From SHXO01 sp964523885 (GTDB lineage: Bacteria; Pseudomonadota; Gammaproteobacteria; Burkholderiales; SHXO01), in the NCBI GenBank assembly GCA_964523885.1, contig CAZFYX010000107.1, positions 1-64,000 on the forward strand: a stretch of 64,000 bases of DNA, written 5' to 3'. The position numbers and the translations under genes were made by a program. The notes beneath the pieces were generated by a model. That model saw only the letters and a program-made list of their open reading frames with translations. It had not been told where the DNA came from and did not search any database. Position 1 is the first letter of the stretch. Every line of letters begins with the position of its first letter. Shown here piece after piece: positions 12,486 through 21,060 of this stretch.

Positions 12486-14255
12486 TCAGCCCGCCGCCGC
12501 GACGATGCGCTGCGCCACCAGCGCAACGTTCTCCGCGCGCGCCTTGCTGCCCGGGATGCCGGCGCTGATGTAGGCCGCGCCCTCTGCGATCTCGCCGGCC
12601 TGCGCGGGGTCGTGAATGCCCAGCGCGGCCGCCATTGCGGCCGGCACCGTGACGTTGATGATGTTGTTGGCCGCGACTACGATCTCCCCTGCCAGCGGCG
12701 CCGCGAGCGACATCAGCGGTGCCAGCTCCGGCGCCTCGCCGCGTGCCACTTTCGGCGCGAGCTCGTGCGCGAACCCCGCCAGCGACGTGGTGAGGCCATC
12801 CAGCGTGATCTCGATGTCGAGCGCGGCGTCGAACACGAACCATCGGCGCGCCATCCTGCTCTGCCGGCGCGCGCCTGCCGCGATGCGCGTCAGGCGGATC
12901 TGCGCGGGCTTGCCGGTGAGCCGGGCGATGCGTGCACCGACACGCTGCTCCACCGTGGCCTGGCGCTCCTCGTCCAGGGCGCGCACGACGTCGGCCAGCG
13001 CGCGGCCGGCCGTCAGCTCGTCGTACGCGCGCGCCGCACGGCGATAGAGCGCGTCGGTGCGGCGCGGCTCGGAGGCGAGGATCAAGGTATCCGTCACCGG
13101 GCCGCGCTGGATCTGCGTCGCCTTGCGCGCCACGGTGTTGATCGAGAGCATCGTCGTGTCGGGGTCGATTGATTCCGCGATGCGCTCCGCCGCGAGGCGC
13201 GCAGCGATCTCGTGCGGCTGGGCTTCGGGCTGCAGCAGCGCGCGGTAGACGACGACGGCGTCCGCGCATAGATGACCAAGCGGCGGATCGGTGACCCGAT
13301 GGAACTCGGCGAACGACTGCATGATCTCGTTGAGCGCCATCATGCCGATCACCGTCGGCCCGCCGACGTCCTTGAGGATCAGCGCCAGGTCGCCGATGAG
13401 CCGCCCGGTCGGCATCTCCTCACCGCCCAGGCGCGGGTGCAGGACCGGCGGCAGGCCCGCTGTCGCGGCCGCTGTGCTGCCTGCCACGAACGCGCTGGTG
13501 ACCTTGCCGTACGGTCCGTACTGCTCTGCGACGTCGGCATCCGGGTGGATGATTTCCAGGATCGCCGCAGCGCCGAACAGCGCTGCGCTGAACGGATGCG
13601 GCAGGATGCCTGCGCCAGCAAAGGCGTCGAGCATCGCCTGCGTCCCGATGCGTGCGCCGCGTTCGGCCATGGCCGAGAACACGATGTCCTCGCCGAGCGT
13701 GCTGTGGCCGAACAGCGGACCGGCGGCGATGCCGGGCGGCACCTTGCGGCCGTCGATCGGGCTGAGCGTGCCGGCCATCATGGCCTGGTTCACGGCCAGC
13801 ACTGCGGGAAAGCCCGAGATCTTGTTGTTCATCTTGCCGGTCGGAATGGCCGCGACCCCGCAGCGGTCCACGCCGGCGATCATGCGCGCGGTGGCGCCGA
13901 GCTTGCGGTTTCCGGCGGGGATGCCAACCTGCGCCTGCGCGCCGGCCAGGTACAGCATCACGGCGCTCAGCAGCGCAGCATTGGCGCTGTCGGCGCCGGC
14001 GCTGCGCGCCACCTCGATCGCCTTCGCCAGCAGGTCGTCCACCGGCTGCCGGCGCACGTTGGCGAACTTCACCTCCACGTCCGCGCCGCGCAGGATTTCG
14101 CCGGCGAGCACGTCGGCGATGGCGATCACGGGAAGGTTGAGCATGCCGTGGCCCCCGGTGAGCGCCTCGATGCGGTCGTTGGTCATCCAGTCGATGTTGG
14201 TGGTCGCGGCCGCGACGGCTGCGACGATCGCGCGGTCGCGCTCGAGCTTGGGCAT
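12486..14255 (-). CDS. Unrecognised conserved-looking 589-aa protein, partner of LarC-like protein
   Basis: I do not recognise the family. The start ATG 14255 has a strong GGAGGA ribosome-binding site. Seen: no signal peptide, a Gly/Ala-rich sequence, and dense motif-like stretches in the N-terminal half: TNIDWMTNDRIEALTGGHG (19-37), GIPAGNRKLGATARM (111-125), PTGKMNNKISGFP (138-150) and GHSTLGED (183-190). A charged, Arg-rich linker follows, and the C-terminal part ends in a Gly/Ala-rich helical segment. Spacing of conserved-looking Gly, Asn and Lys is enzyme-like. Its stop is one base from the LarC-like start. With the LarC resemblance, a role around a nickel-type or nucleotide-derived cofactor is possible but unproven. 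Confidence 0.75.
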   Translation of the reverse strand: MPKLERDRAIVAAVAAATTNIDWMTNDRIEALTGGHGMLNLPVIAIADVLAGEILRGADVEVKFANVRRQPVDDLLAKAIEVARSAGADSANAALLSAVMLYLAGAQAQVGIPAGNRKLGATARMIAGVDRCGVAAIPTGKMNNKISGFPAVLAVNQAMMAGTLSPIDGRKVPPGIAAGPLFGHSTLGEDIVFSAMAERGARIGTQAMLDAFAGAGILPHPFSAALFGAAAILEIIHPDADVAEQYGPYGKVTSAFVAGSTAAATAGLPPVLHPRLGGEEMPTGRLIGDLALILKDVGGPTVIGMMALNEIMQSFAEFHRVTDPPLGHLCADAVVVYRALLQPEAQPHEIAARLAAERIAESIDPDTTMLSINTVARKATQIQRGPVTDTLILASEPRRTDALYRRAARAYDELTAGRALADVVRALDEERQATVEQRVGARIARLTGKPAQIRLTRIAAGARRQSRMARRWFVFDAALDIEITLDGLTTSLAGFAHELAPKVARGEAPELAPLMSLAAPLAGEIVVAANNIINVTVPAAMAAALGIHDPAQAGEIAEGAAYISAGIPGSKARAENVALVAQRIVAAAG

Positions 14256-14359
14256 GGTTGGTCCTCCGGAGGGCCCGATGTTACCGGACCATGCCTGCTC
14301 CCGGCGTCTGCGCCTGCCGGCACCGCGCCGCGATGTGCCGCGCCGCCGGCGCTGGAAAT

Positions 14360-14391
14360 GCAGAAGGCCCACCTCGCGGTGGGCCTTCTGC
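14360..14391 (-). terminator. Stem-loop downstream of the small 65-aa gene
   Basis: Perfect 14-bp stem (14360..14373 with 14378..14391) around a TCGC loop. It lies 30 bases past the stop of the minus-strand small gene and upstream of the 589-aa gene's start. There is no clear T tract on either strand, so it may be a bidirectional or weak terminator, or an RNA-stabilising hairpin. Confidence 0.6.
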
Positions 14392-14421
14392 GTCGGTCGG
14401 CCGGGCGACGGGCCCGCGCAT

Positions 14422-14619
14422 TCATCCTCGCGACAGTCGCGCCAGCATCTGCGAAGCCTGCTCCAGCAGAGTCTGGTACCAGGATTCCTCCGCTCCAGCG
14501 TCGACGGGGCTGCCATCCTTCAAGTGCGAGGGACGGCTGCTCGCAGCCGGCGTGTAGTTGCAGAATCCATAGCCACCGAACACACTGCCTCCGACGCTCT
14601 CGTGGCGCTCGTGCCGCAT
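14422..14619 (-). CDS. Small hypothetical protein, 65 aa
   Basis: Begins MRHERHESVGGSVFGGYGF and ends in an amphipathic helix-like segment (SWYQTLLEQASQMLARLSRG). ATG 14619 is preferred over ATG 14631 because GGAGGT (14623..14628) sits at ideal spacing before it. A 14-bp stem-loop follows the stop. Ribosome site plus downstream hairpin argue for a real gene; no family is recognised. It is divergent from the M20 hydrolase gene. Confidence 0.5.
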   Translation of the reverse strand: MRHERHESVGGSVFGGYGFCNYTPAASSRPSHLKDGSPVDAGAEESWYQTLLEQASQMLARLSRG

Positions 14620-14725
14620 TTGGACCTCCATCAGGACGCGTGCTTTGCCGCCCGCGGCATTCCCTGAGCAGGGGGTGTGCCAGACGACAAAGATTCACCA
14701 TGACCAAGGCTCAGAGGAGGATCGG

Positions 14726-16042
14726 ATGCACTGCTACAGGACGCTTGCGCGGGCAACGTTAGGGTTCTGCCTGGGGTGGGCAGGACTTGCCGGTCCGGCG
14801 CTCGCCAACGACGAGGTGGAGCGACTCACCGCGGCGGTGGAGCCCAAGGTGATCGAGTGGCGCCGCGACATCCACCAGAACCCGGAGCTTGGCAATCGCG
14901 AGGTCCGTACTGCCAGGCTGGTCGCCGATCACCTGCGCGCGCTGGGCCTGGAGGTGCAGACCGGCGTGGCGCACACCGGGGTGGTAGGCGTGCTGCGGGG
15001 CGGCAAACCCGGTCCGGTCATCGCCTTGCGGGCCGATATGGATGCGCTCCCCGTCACCGAGGAGGTGAACGTCCACTTCGCCTCGACGGTCCGTACCCAG
15101 TGGGCCGGCAAGGAAACCGGCGTGATGCACGCCTGCGGTCACGACGCCCACGTCGCCATCCTGATGGGCGTGGCCGAGACGCTCGCCGCGCTCAAGCCGC
15201 AACTCCACGGTACCGTGAAGTTCATCTTCCAGCCCGCCGAGGAAGGCCCACCGCCGGGCGAGGAAGGCGGCGCCGCGCTGATGGTCAAGGAAGGCGTGTT
15301 CAATGCCGCGCCGAAGCCCGAAGTGGTGTTCGGGCTGCACATCGGCTCGATCCACGAGGTGGGAACGATCGCCTACCGGCCAGGTGCGTTGATGGCCGCC
15401 GCGGACATCCTGCGCATTACGGTAAAGGGCCGCCAGACCCACGGCTCCGCGCCCTGGGGCGGGGTGGACCCGATCGTGGTCTCCGCACAGATCATCCTGG
15501 GCCTGCAGACCATCGTCAGCCGCCAGGTCAACATCACCAAGGAGCCCGCGGTGGTGACCATCGGCGGGATCGACGGCGGTAACCGCTTCAACATCATCCC
15601 CGACAAGGTCGAGATGGTGGGGACGGTGCGCACCTTCGACGAGGCGCTGCGCGAGGACGTGCACCGGCGCATCAGGCTGACGGCGGAGAACATCGCCGAG
15701 GCCGCCGGCGCGACCGCCGAGGTGACGATCGAGAAGCCCTACGGCGTGACGATCAACAACGTCGCGCTGACCGAGCACATGCTGCCGACGCTCAAGCGTG
15801 TGGCAGGCGAGAAGAACGTGATCCTGCGCGACCGGGTGATGGGCTCGGAGGACTTCTCCATCTTCGCGCAGCAGGTGCCCGGGCTGTTCGTGTTCCTGGG
15901 CGGCTCGCCGAAGGGGATCGACCTGAGCAAGGTGGCGTACAACCACTCGCCGCGCTTCTTCATCGACGAGTCGGCGCTGCTGCTGGGGGTGCGGACGCTG
16001 ACGTACCTGACCCTGGACTACATGCAGGCGCCGCTGCGGTGA
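14726..16042 (+). CDS. Secreted M20-family amidohydrolase (amino-acid amidohydrolase type)
   Basis: 438 aa. Begins with a signal peptide (MHCYRTLARA..., hydrophobic core, cleavage likely after ALA near residue 28), so it should act in the periplasm. Start ATG 14726 has AGGAGG five bases upstream. Seen: WRRDIHQNPELGNRE (substrate-side motif of hippurate hydrolase/aminoacylase relatives), LRADMDALP, metal-site HACGHDAH at 135-142, FQPAEEGP and GSEDFS. It hydrolyses N-acyl or peptide-like amide bonds; the exact substrate is unknown. The 3' end meets the minus-strand VanZ-like gene with a 6-base gap. Confidence 0.87.
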   Translation: MHCYRTLARATLGFCLGWAGLAGPALANDEVERLTAAVEPKVIEWRRDIHQNPELGNREVRTARLVADHLRALGLEVQTGVAHTGVVGVLRGGKPGPVIALRADMDALPVTEEVNVHFASTVRTQWAGKETGVMHACGHDAHVAILMGVAETLAALKPQLHGTVKFIFQPAEEGPPPGEEGGAALMVKEGVFNAAPKPEVVFGLHIGSIHEVGTIAYRPGALMAAADILRITVKGRQTHGSAPWGGVDPIVVSAQIILGLQTIVSRQVNITKEPAVVTIGGIDGGNRFNIIPDKVEMVGTVRTFDEALREDVHRRIRLTAENIAEAAGATAEVTIEKPYGVTINNVALTEHMLPTLKRVAGEKNVILRDRVMGSEDFSIFAQQVPGLFVFLGGSPKGIDLSKVAYNHSPRFFIDESALLLGVRTLTYLTLDYMQAPLR

Positions 16043-16048
16043 GACGCG

Positions 16049-16450
16049 CTAGAACCGCTCCGCGAGCATCCGCCCGATGCTGGTGAAGAGGTCCGGGCCG
16101 CGCGGGGGCGCAGCCAGCCACCCCAGCGCGATGCCGGCTGCGTCCGCGGCCATGTCCGCGATCGAGAACGTGCGCGTGCCTTCCCAGCCCTGCACGAACT
16201 CCAGCCCTACGCCCAGCGCCAGCAGCGCCAGCGCGGTCACGACCCGGGCATGGCGGGTGAGGCGGATCTGGGCGAACCACAGCATCAGTGCGGCGTAGGC
16301 CAGCACGTGCCCGAGCTTGTCCTCGTCCTGGTATCCGGTGAGCGAGGGCGGGTGCGAGATGAGCGAGAGCACGATGACGCCGAGGACCCCGAGCCAGCCG
16401 ATGATGCGCCACGCCTGGTGCAGCGCGGCGGCATGCGCGAAATCACCCAT
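16049..16450 (-). CDS. VanZ-like membrane protein
   Basis: 133 aa, about four membrane helices. Seen: QDEDKLGHVLAYAALMLWFA and a GVGLEFVQGW segment followed by DMAADAAGIALGW, the acidic/aromatic pattern of the VanZ-like family. Function in most bacteria is unknown; family members have been linked to lipophilic glycopeptide resistance and envelope traits. It sits 9 bases downstream of the GST gene in the same direction. Confidence 0.8.
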   Translation of the reverse strand: MGDFAHAAALHQAWRIIGWLGVLGVIVLSLISHPPSLTGYQDEDKLGHVLAYAALMLWFAQIRLTRHARVVTALALLALGVGLEFVQGWEGTRTFSIADMAADAAGIALGWLAAPPRGPDLFTSIGRMLAERF

Positions 16451-16459
16451 GCGGCGGAT

Positions 16460-17080
16460 TCAGGTGAGCGGTTGCAGCACCGCGTTCTGGTACGCGGGGC
16501 GCTGGCGCAGCAGGTCGAACCAGCGCTTGAGGTGCGGCAGCTCGGGACGCTCGATCTGCAGGCCGAACCAGCGCCAGATGCCGCAGCCGATGGGGATGTC
16601 GCCCATGGTGAGGTCGTCGCCGGCGATGTACGCGCGGTTGCGCAAGTGCGCGTCGAGGTAGCCGAGCACCTCCCCGCTGCGGTCGAGCGATTCCTTCATC
16701 GAACCGGGGTCGCGCTGGTCGAGGGGCGTGCGCACCAGGTTCCAGAACAGCGGGCGGAAGGTGGGCCAGAACACGGTGTTCTGCCAGTCCATCCACATGT
16801 CGGCCTCGCCGCGCACCTTCAGGTCTTCCGGCCACAGCTTGCCGGCGGAATGCTTCGCACAGAGGTAGCGCACGATCGCGTTCGACTCCCACATCACGAA
16901 GGCACCATCCTCGACGGTCGGCACCAGCCCGTTCGGGTTGAGCGCGCGGTATCGCGGCGTGTTGACGACGCCGTGCTCTCCGCCGGCGTCGATGCGCTCG
17001 AACGGCACGCCCAGCTCCTCGCAGCACCACAGGACCTTCTGCACGTTCACCGAATTGCTGCGGCCCCACACCTTGAGCAT
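16460..17080 (-). CDS. Glutathione S-transferase family protein
   Basis: 206 aa. The N-terminal thioredoxin-like domain opens MLKVWGRSNSVNVQKVLW, with PNGLVPTVEDG (cis-Pro) and WESNAIVRYL (glutathione-binding acidic/Ser motif); the C-terminal half is all helical. Start ATG 17080 is placed after a GGAGG site; earlier in-frame starts would overlap the NudC gene without a conserved N-terminus. Conjugating or glutathione-dependent redox activity is likely; the substrate is unknown. The genome also supplies glutathione synthesis genes at 25-27.6 kb. Confidence 0.87.
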   Translation of the reverse strand: MLKVWGRSNSVNVQKVLWCCEELGVPFERIDAGGEHGVVNTPRYRALNPNGLVPTVEDGAFVMWESNAIVRYLCAKHSAGKLWPEDLKVRGEADMWMDWQNTVFWPTFRPLFWNLVRTPLDQRDPGSMKESLDRSGEVLGYLDAHLRNRAYIAGDDLTMGDIPIGCGIWRWFGLQIERPELPHLKRWFDLLRQRPAYQNAVLQPLT

Positions 17081-17115
17081 GAACGGCCTCCTTCGGTTGG
17101 CGCGGCGATGCGCGG

Positions 17116-17949
17116 CTAGCCGCCTGCGCGCATCTGCGCGATGGTCGCGTCGATGAGCCGGCGGGCGATGCTGATGCGGTTGGGCAGCACCGGCAGGTGG
17201 TCGAGGTCGAACCAGCCGGCTGCCTCGATCTCGCCCGGCTGCGGCGTGACCTCGCCGCCGGCGTAGTCGCAGTTGAACGCGATCATCAGCGAGTGCGGAA
17301 ACGGCCAAGGCTGGCTGGAGAAGTAGCGCACGTTGGTGATCTCGACGCCCACCTCTTCCTGCACTTCGCGGTGCAGGCACTGCTCCAGGCTCTCGCCGGG
17401 CTCGACGAAGCCCGCCAGCGCGCTGTGCATGCCTGGCGGGAAGTGCGGGGAGCGCGCGAGCAGCAGCTCATCGCCCCTGCGGACCAGGCCCATGACGGCC
17501 GGCGCGATGCGCGGATAGTGCGTCTGCCCGCAGCTCGGGCATTCGCGTGCGCGCTCGTTGGCCTTGACCACGGTGGGCGTGCCGCAGCGGCCGCAGTACT
17601 GGTGCGAGCGGTCCCAGTCGACGACCTGCACCGCGCGGCCGGCGAGCGCGAACAGCGCGTCGTCGACCAGGCCGAACAGTCCACGCAGGCCGGTCCACGC
17701 CATGCCCTCGGGCGGCGGCAGATCGGCAGGCAGTTCGCACGAATAGCAGTGCACGTCGCCGAGCGCGCCGAGGTACTGCTCGCGGACCGGCTCGAGGCCG
17801 AGCTCGGTCGGATGCCCGACCTGCAGCATCTCGGCGCGGTCCGGCTCGCGCCGGATCAGCAACTGGCTGCCCTGGAACGCGAACCAGAGCGCGCGCCCGG
17901 GGCGCTGCGCAGGCGGCGTGGCCGAGGGCTGGAACGGATCGACCGCCAT
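17116..17949 (-). CDS. nudC: NAD+ diphosphatase / RNA-decapping Nudix hydrolase
   Basis: 277 aa. Seen: an N-terminal NUDIX-like domain, a zinc ribbon CGRC...CPSC, then the Nudix box GFVEPGESLEQCLHREVQEE, whose spacing fits Gx5Ex7REVxEE, and the NudC-specific SQPWPFPxS stretch after it. It hydrolyses NADH/NAD+ to nicotinamide mononucleotide and AMP, and removes NAD caps from RNA. ATG 17949 is one base from the stop of lpd, implying coupling with that NADH-producing enzyme gene. Confidence 0.92.
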   Translation of the reverse strand: MAVDPFQPSATPPAQRPGRALWFAFQGSQLLIRREPDRAEMLQVGHPTELGLEPVREQYLGALGDVHCYSCELPADLPPPEGMAWTGLRGLFGLVDDALFALAGRAVQVVDWDRSHQYCGRCGTPTVVKANERARECPSCGQTHYPRIAPAVMGLVRRGDELLLARSPHFPPGMHSALAGFVEPGESLEQCLHREVQEEVGVEITNVRYFSSQPWPFPHSLMIAFNCDYAGGEVTPQPGEIEAAGWFDLDHLPVLPNRISIARRLIDATIAQMRAGG

Positions 17950-17950
17950 G

Positions 17951-19720
17951 TCACCGCTTGGGCATGTAGAGGTCGGTGATGCTGCCGTCGGCGATCTCGG
18001 CGGCGAAGAACACCGTCTCCGACAGGGTCGGGTGCGGATGGATGGTCAGCCCGATGTCCTGTGCGTCCGCACCCATCTCGAGCGCCAGCACGGTTTCGGC
18101 GATCAGCTCGCCGGCGTTGGGGCCGACCATGCCGGCACCCAGCAGACGGTGCGTGTTCTTGTCGAAGAGCAGCTTGGTCATGCCCTCGTCGCGGCCGGTC
18201 GCCAGCGCGCGGCCGCTCGCTGCCCAGGGAAACACCGCCTTCTCGAACTCGACGCCCTGCGCCTTGGCCGCGGTCTCCGTGAGGCCCATCCACGCGACTT
18301 CCGGATCGGTGTAGGCGACCGACGGGATGGTGCGCGCGTCGAAGGCAGCCTTGTGGCCTGCGATCACTTCCGCCGCGAGCTTGCCCTCGTGAGTGGCCTT
18401 GTGCGCCAGCATCGGCTCGCCGACGATGTCGCCGATGGCGTAGATGTGCGGCACGTTGGTGCGCATCTGGTTGTTCACCGGGATGTAGCCGCGCTCGTTG
18501 ACCTGCACGCCGGCCGCTTCCGCGTTGATCGCCTTGCCGTTCGGGCGGCGTCCCACCGACAGCAGCACGCGGTCGTACACTTGCGGCTGCGGCGCGCCTT
18601 CGCCCTCGAAGGTCGCGCGCAGGCCCTCGGGCAGGGCCTCGAGCCTGACCACCTTGGTCTTGAGCAGGATGGCCTCGTAGCGCTTCTCGATGCGCCGGTG
18701 CAGCGGCTTCACGATGTCGCGGTCTGCGCCGGGCATCAGCCCGTCCATCATCTCCACCACGCTGACCTTCGATCCCAGCGCGTCGTAGACGGTGGCCATC
18801 TCCAGGCCGATGATGCCGCCGCCGATCACGAGCATGCGCCCGGGGATGTCGCGCAGCTCCAGCGCGCCGGTCGAGTCGATCAGGCGCGGGTCGTCGTAGG
18901 GGAAGCCGGGGATGCGCGCCGACTGTGAGCCGGCGGCGATGATCGCGTGGTCGAACGAGACACGCTTGCTGCCTTCCGGCGTGGCGACCTCGAGCATGTG
19001 CGGACCGGTGAACTTCGCCGTGCCCTGCACCAGCTGCACCTTGCGCTGCTTGGCCAGGCCGGCGAGACCCTTGGTCAGGCGCCCGACCACGCTCTCCTTC
19101 CAGCCGCGCAGCTTGTCGAGTTCGACCTGCGGGCGGGCGAACTGCACGCCGAAGTGCGACATCTCCTCGGCTTCGCTGATCACCTTGGCTGCATGCAGCA
19201 GTGCCTTCGACGGGATGCAGCCGACGTTCAGGCACACGCCGCCCAGCGTGGCATAGCGCTCGACCAGCACCACCTTCTTGCCCAGGTCGGCGGCGCGGAA
19301 TGCCGCGGTGTAGCCCCCGGGTCCGGAGCCCAGCACCAGCACCTCGGCGTGGTAATCGCCCTTCTCGACCGGGGTGGACTGCGAGGCGGCCGGCGCCGGC
19401 GCAGCGGGTGCGGCTGCCGCGGGGGCAGGCGCCTTGGCGGGCGCTTCGGCACGCGGCGCCGGTGCCGCTGCGGCAGCACCTTCGGCCTCCAGCGTCAGGA
19501 TGAGCGTGCCCTCCGCCACCTTGTCGCCGACCTTGACCTTGAGCTCCTTCACCACCCCGGCTTCCGGCGAGGGGACCTCCATGGTCGCCTTGTCCGATTC
19601 CAGCGTGACGAGCGATGCTTCCTTCGCCACGCGCTCGCCGGGCTTGACCAGGACTTCGATGATCGGGACGTCCTTGAAGTCGCCGATGTCGGGAACCTTG
19701 ACCTCGATGACGTTGCTCAT
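17951..19720 (-). CDS. lpdA: Dihydrolipoyl dehydrogenase with N-terminal lipoyl domain
   Basis: 589 aa, the long betaproteobacterial form. Residues 1-80 form a lipoyl domain (TLESDKATMEVP, lipoyl-Lys in the ESDKA turn). An Ala/Pro-rich linker follows (about 85-115), then the FAD domain with GSGPGGYTAAFRAADLG, the redox disulfide GGVCLNVGCIPSK, an NAD domain (VIGGGIIGLEMA) and a C-terminal HPHPTLSE with the catalytic His. It reoxidises dihydrolipoamide for pyruvate dehydrogenase or a related complex. No E1 or E2 gene is nearby; its neighbours are proA upstream and nudC downstream. Confidence 0.94.
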   Translation of the reverse strand: MSNVIEVKVPDIGDFKDVPIIEVLVKPGERVAKEASLVTLESDKATMEVPSPEAGVVKELKVKVGDKVAEGTLILTLEAEGAAAAAPAPRAEAPAKAPAPAAAAPAAPAPAASQSTPVEKGDYHAEVLVLGSGPGGYTAAFRAADLGKKVVLVERYATLGGVCLNVGCIPSKALLHAAKVISEAEEMSHFGVQFARPQVELDKLRGWKESVVGRLTKGLAGLAKQRKVQLVQGTAKFTGPHMLEVATPEGSKRVSFDHAIIAAGSQSARIPGFPYDDPRLIDSTGALELRDIPGRMLVIGGGIIGLEMATVYDALGSKVSVVEMMDGLMPGADRDIVKPLHRRIEKRYEAILLKTKVVRLEALPEGLRATFEGEGAPQPQVYDRVLLSVGRRPNGKAINAEAAGVQVNERGYIPVNNQMRTNVPHIYAIGDIVGEPMLAHKATHEGKLAAEVIAGHKAAFDARTIPSVAYTDPEVAWMGLTETAAKAQGVEFEKAVFPWAASGRALATGRDEGMTKLLFDKNTHRLLGAGMVGPNAGELIAETVLALEMGADAQDIGLTIHPHPTLSETVFFAAEIADGSITDLYMPKR

Positions 19721-19768
19721 GGGGTTCGTCGCACCTGTTTGTTGTTGGAGGGTCCCCGGGACCCGGCT

Positions 19769-21040
19769 TTACTGGCGGACCTGGCCGTCGCCCAGCACCA
19801 CGTACTTGAGCGAGGTCAACCCTTCGAGGCCGACCGGTCCGCGCGCATGCAGCTTATCGGTGGAGATGCCGATCTCGGCGCCCAGCCCGTACTCGAAGCC
19901 GTCGGCGAAGCGCGTGGAGGCGTTCACCATGACCGAGCTGGAATCGACCTCGCGCAGGAAGCGGCGTGCGCGCGAGAAATCCTCGGTCACGATCGCATCG
20001 GTGTGCTGCGAGCCGTAGGTCGCGATATGGTCCATCGCCTGGTCCAGATCGTCGACCACGCGCACGCTCAGGATCGGCGCCAGATACTCGGTGTACCAGT
20101 CCTCGTCGCGCGCGTCCTTCAGCCGCGCGGCGAGGTCCGCCGGCACGCTGGTGCGCGTGCGCGTGCACACGCGCAGCTCGACGCCCTTGGCGAGGTAGAT
20201 CTGGAACAGCTGCGGCAGCACGTGCGGCGCGACGGCCTGGTGCACCAGCAGCGTCTCCATGGTGTTGCAGGTGCCGTAGCGCTGGGTCTTGGCGTTGTCC
20301 GCGATGCGGATCGCCTTGTCGAGATCGGCGCGATCGTCGATGTAGACGTGGCAGATGCCGTCGAGGTGCTTGAGCACCGGAATGCGCGACTCGTTAGAGA
20401 CGCGCTCGATCAGGCCCTTGCCGCCGCGCGGCACGACGATGTCCACGTAGTCCTTCATCGTGAGCAGCTCGCCCACGGCGGCACGGTCGGTGGTCTCGAT
20501 GACCTGCACCGCGGTCTCCGGCAGCCCGGCGGCAGCCAGGCCCTCGCGCACGCACTTGCCGACGGCGTGGTTGGAGCGGATCGCCTCCGAGCCCCCGCGC
20601 AGGATCGCCGCATTGCCGGCCTTGAGGCACAGCCCCGCGGCGTCGGCGGTGACGTTGGGCCGCGCTTCGTAGATGATCGCCACCACGCCCAGCGGCACGC
20701 GCATGCGTCCGACCTGGATGCCGGTCGGGCGATAGGCGAGGTCGGTGATCTCGCCGACGGGATCGCGCAGCTGGGCGATCTCGCGCAGGCCCTGCGCCAT
20801 GGCCTTCACGCTGCGGTCGGTGAGCGTCAGGCGGTCCACCATCGCGCTGTCCAGGCCCTTGCCCTTCGCGGCGGCGACGTCCTCGGCGTTGGCGGCGAGC
20901 AGCCAGGCGCATTCGCGTTCGATGGCGGCGGCCATGGCCAGCAGGGCCTGGTCCTTGACCCGGGTGGACGCGCGCGCCATCTCGCGGGCGGCCCTGCGGG
21001 CCTCGCGCCCGATGCCGTGCATGTAGGAGTGGATGTCCAT
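19769..21040 (-). CDS. proA: Gamma-glutamyl phosphate reductase
   Basis: NADPH-dependent reduction of glutamyl-5-phosphate to the semialdehyde, second step of proline synthesis. 423 aa, normal. Seen: an aldehyde-dehydrogenase-like fold with PLGVVAIIYEARPNV, LKAGNAAILRGGSEA and the catalytic-Cys motif RYGTCNTMET. The start is 20 bases downstream of the holA stop, the usual betaproteobacterial holA-proA arrangement. proB is not in the window. Confidence 0.94.
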   Translation of the reverse strand: MDIHSYMHGIGREARRAAREMARASTRVKDQALLAMAAAIERECAWLLAANAEDVAAAKGKGLDSAMVDRLTLTDRSVKAMAQGLREIAQLRDPVGEITDLAYRPTGIQVGRMRVPLGVVAIIYEARPNVTADAAGLCLKAGNAAILRGGSEAIRSNHAVGKCVREGLAAAGLPETAVQVIETTDRAAVGELLTMKDYVDIVVPRGGKGLIERVSNESRIPVLKHLDGICHVYIDDRADLDKAIRIADNAKTQRYGTCNTMETLLVHQAVAPHVLPQLFQIYLAKGVELRVCTRTRTSVPADLAARLKDARDEDWYTEYLAPILSVRVVDDLDQAMDHIATYGSQHTDAIVTEDFSRARRFLREVDSSSVMVNASTRFADGFEYGLGAEIGISTDKLHARGPVGLEGLTSLKYVVLGDGQVRQ

Positions 21041-21060
21041 CGCGGGCAGCCTGGATCGGA

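Noticed and set aside
14360..14391. Classical rho-independent terminator
   Set aside because: The stem is perfect but there is no T tract on either strand, so it is recorded with reduced confidence.
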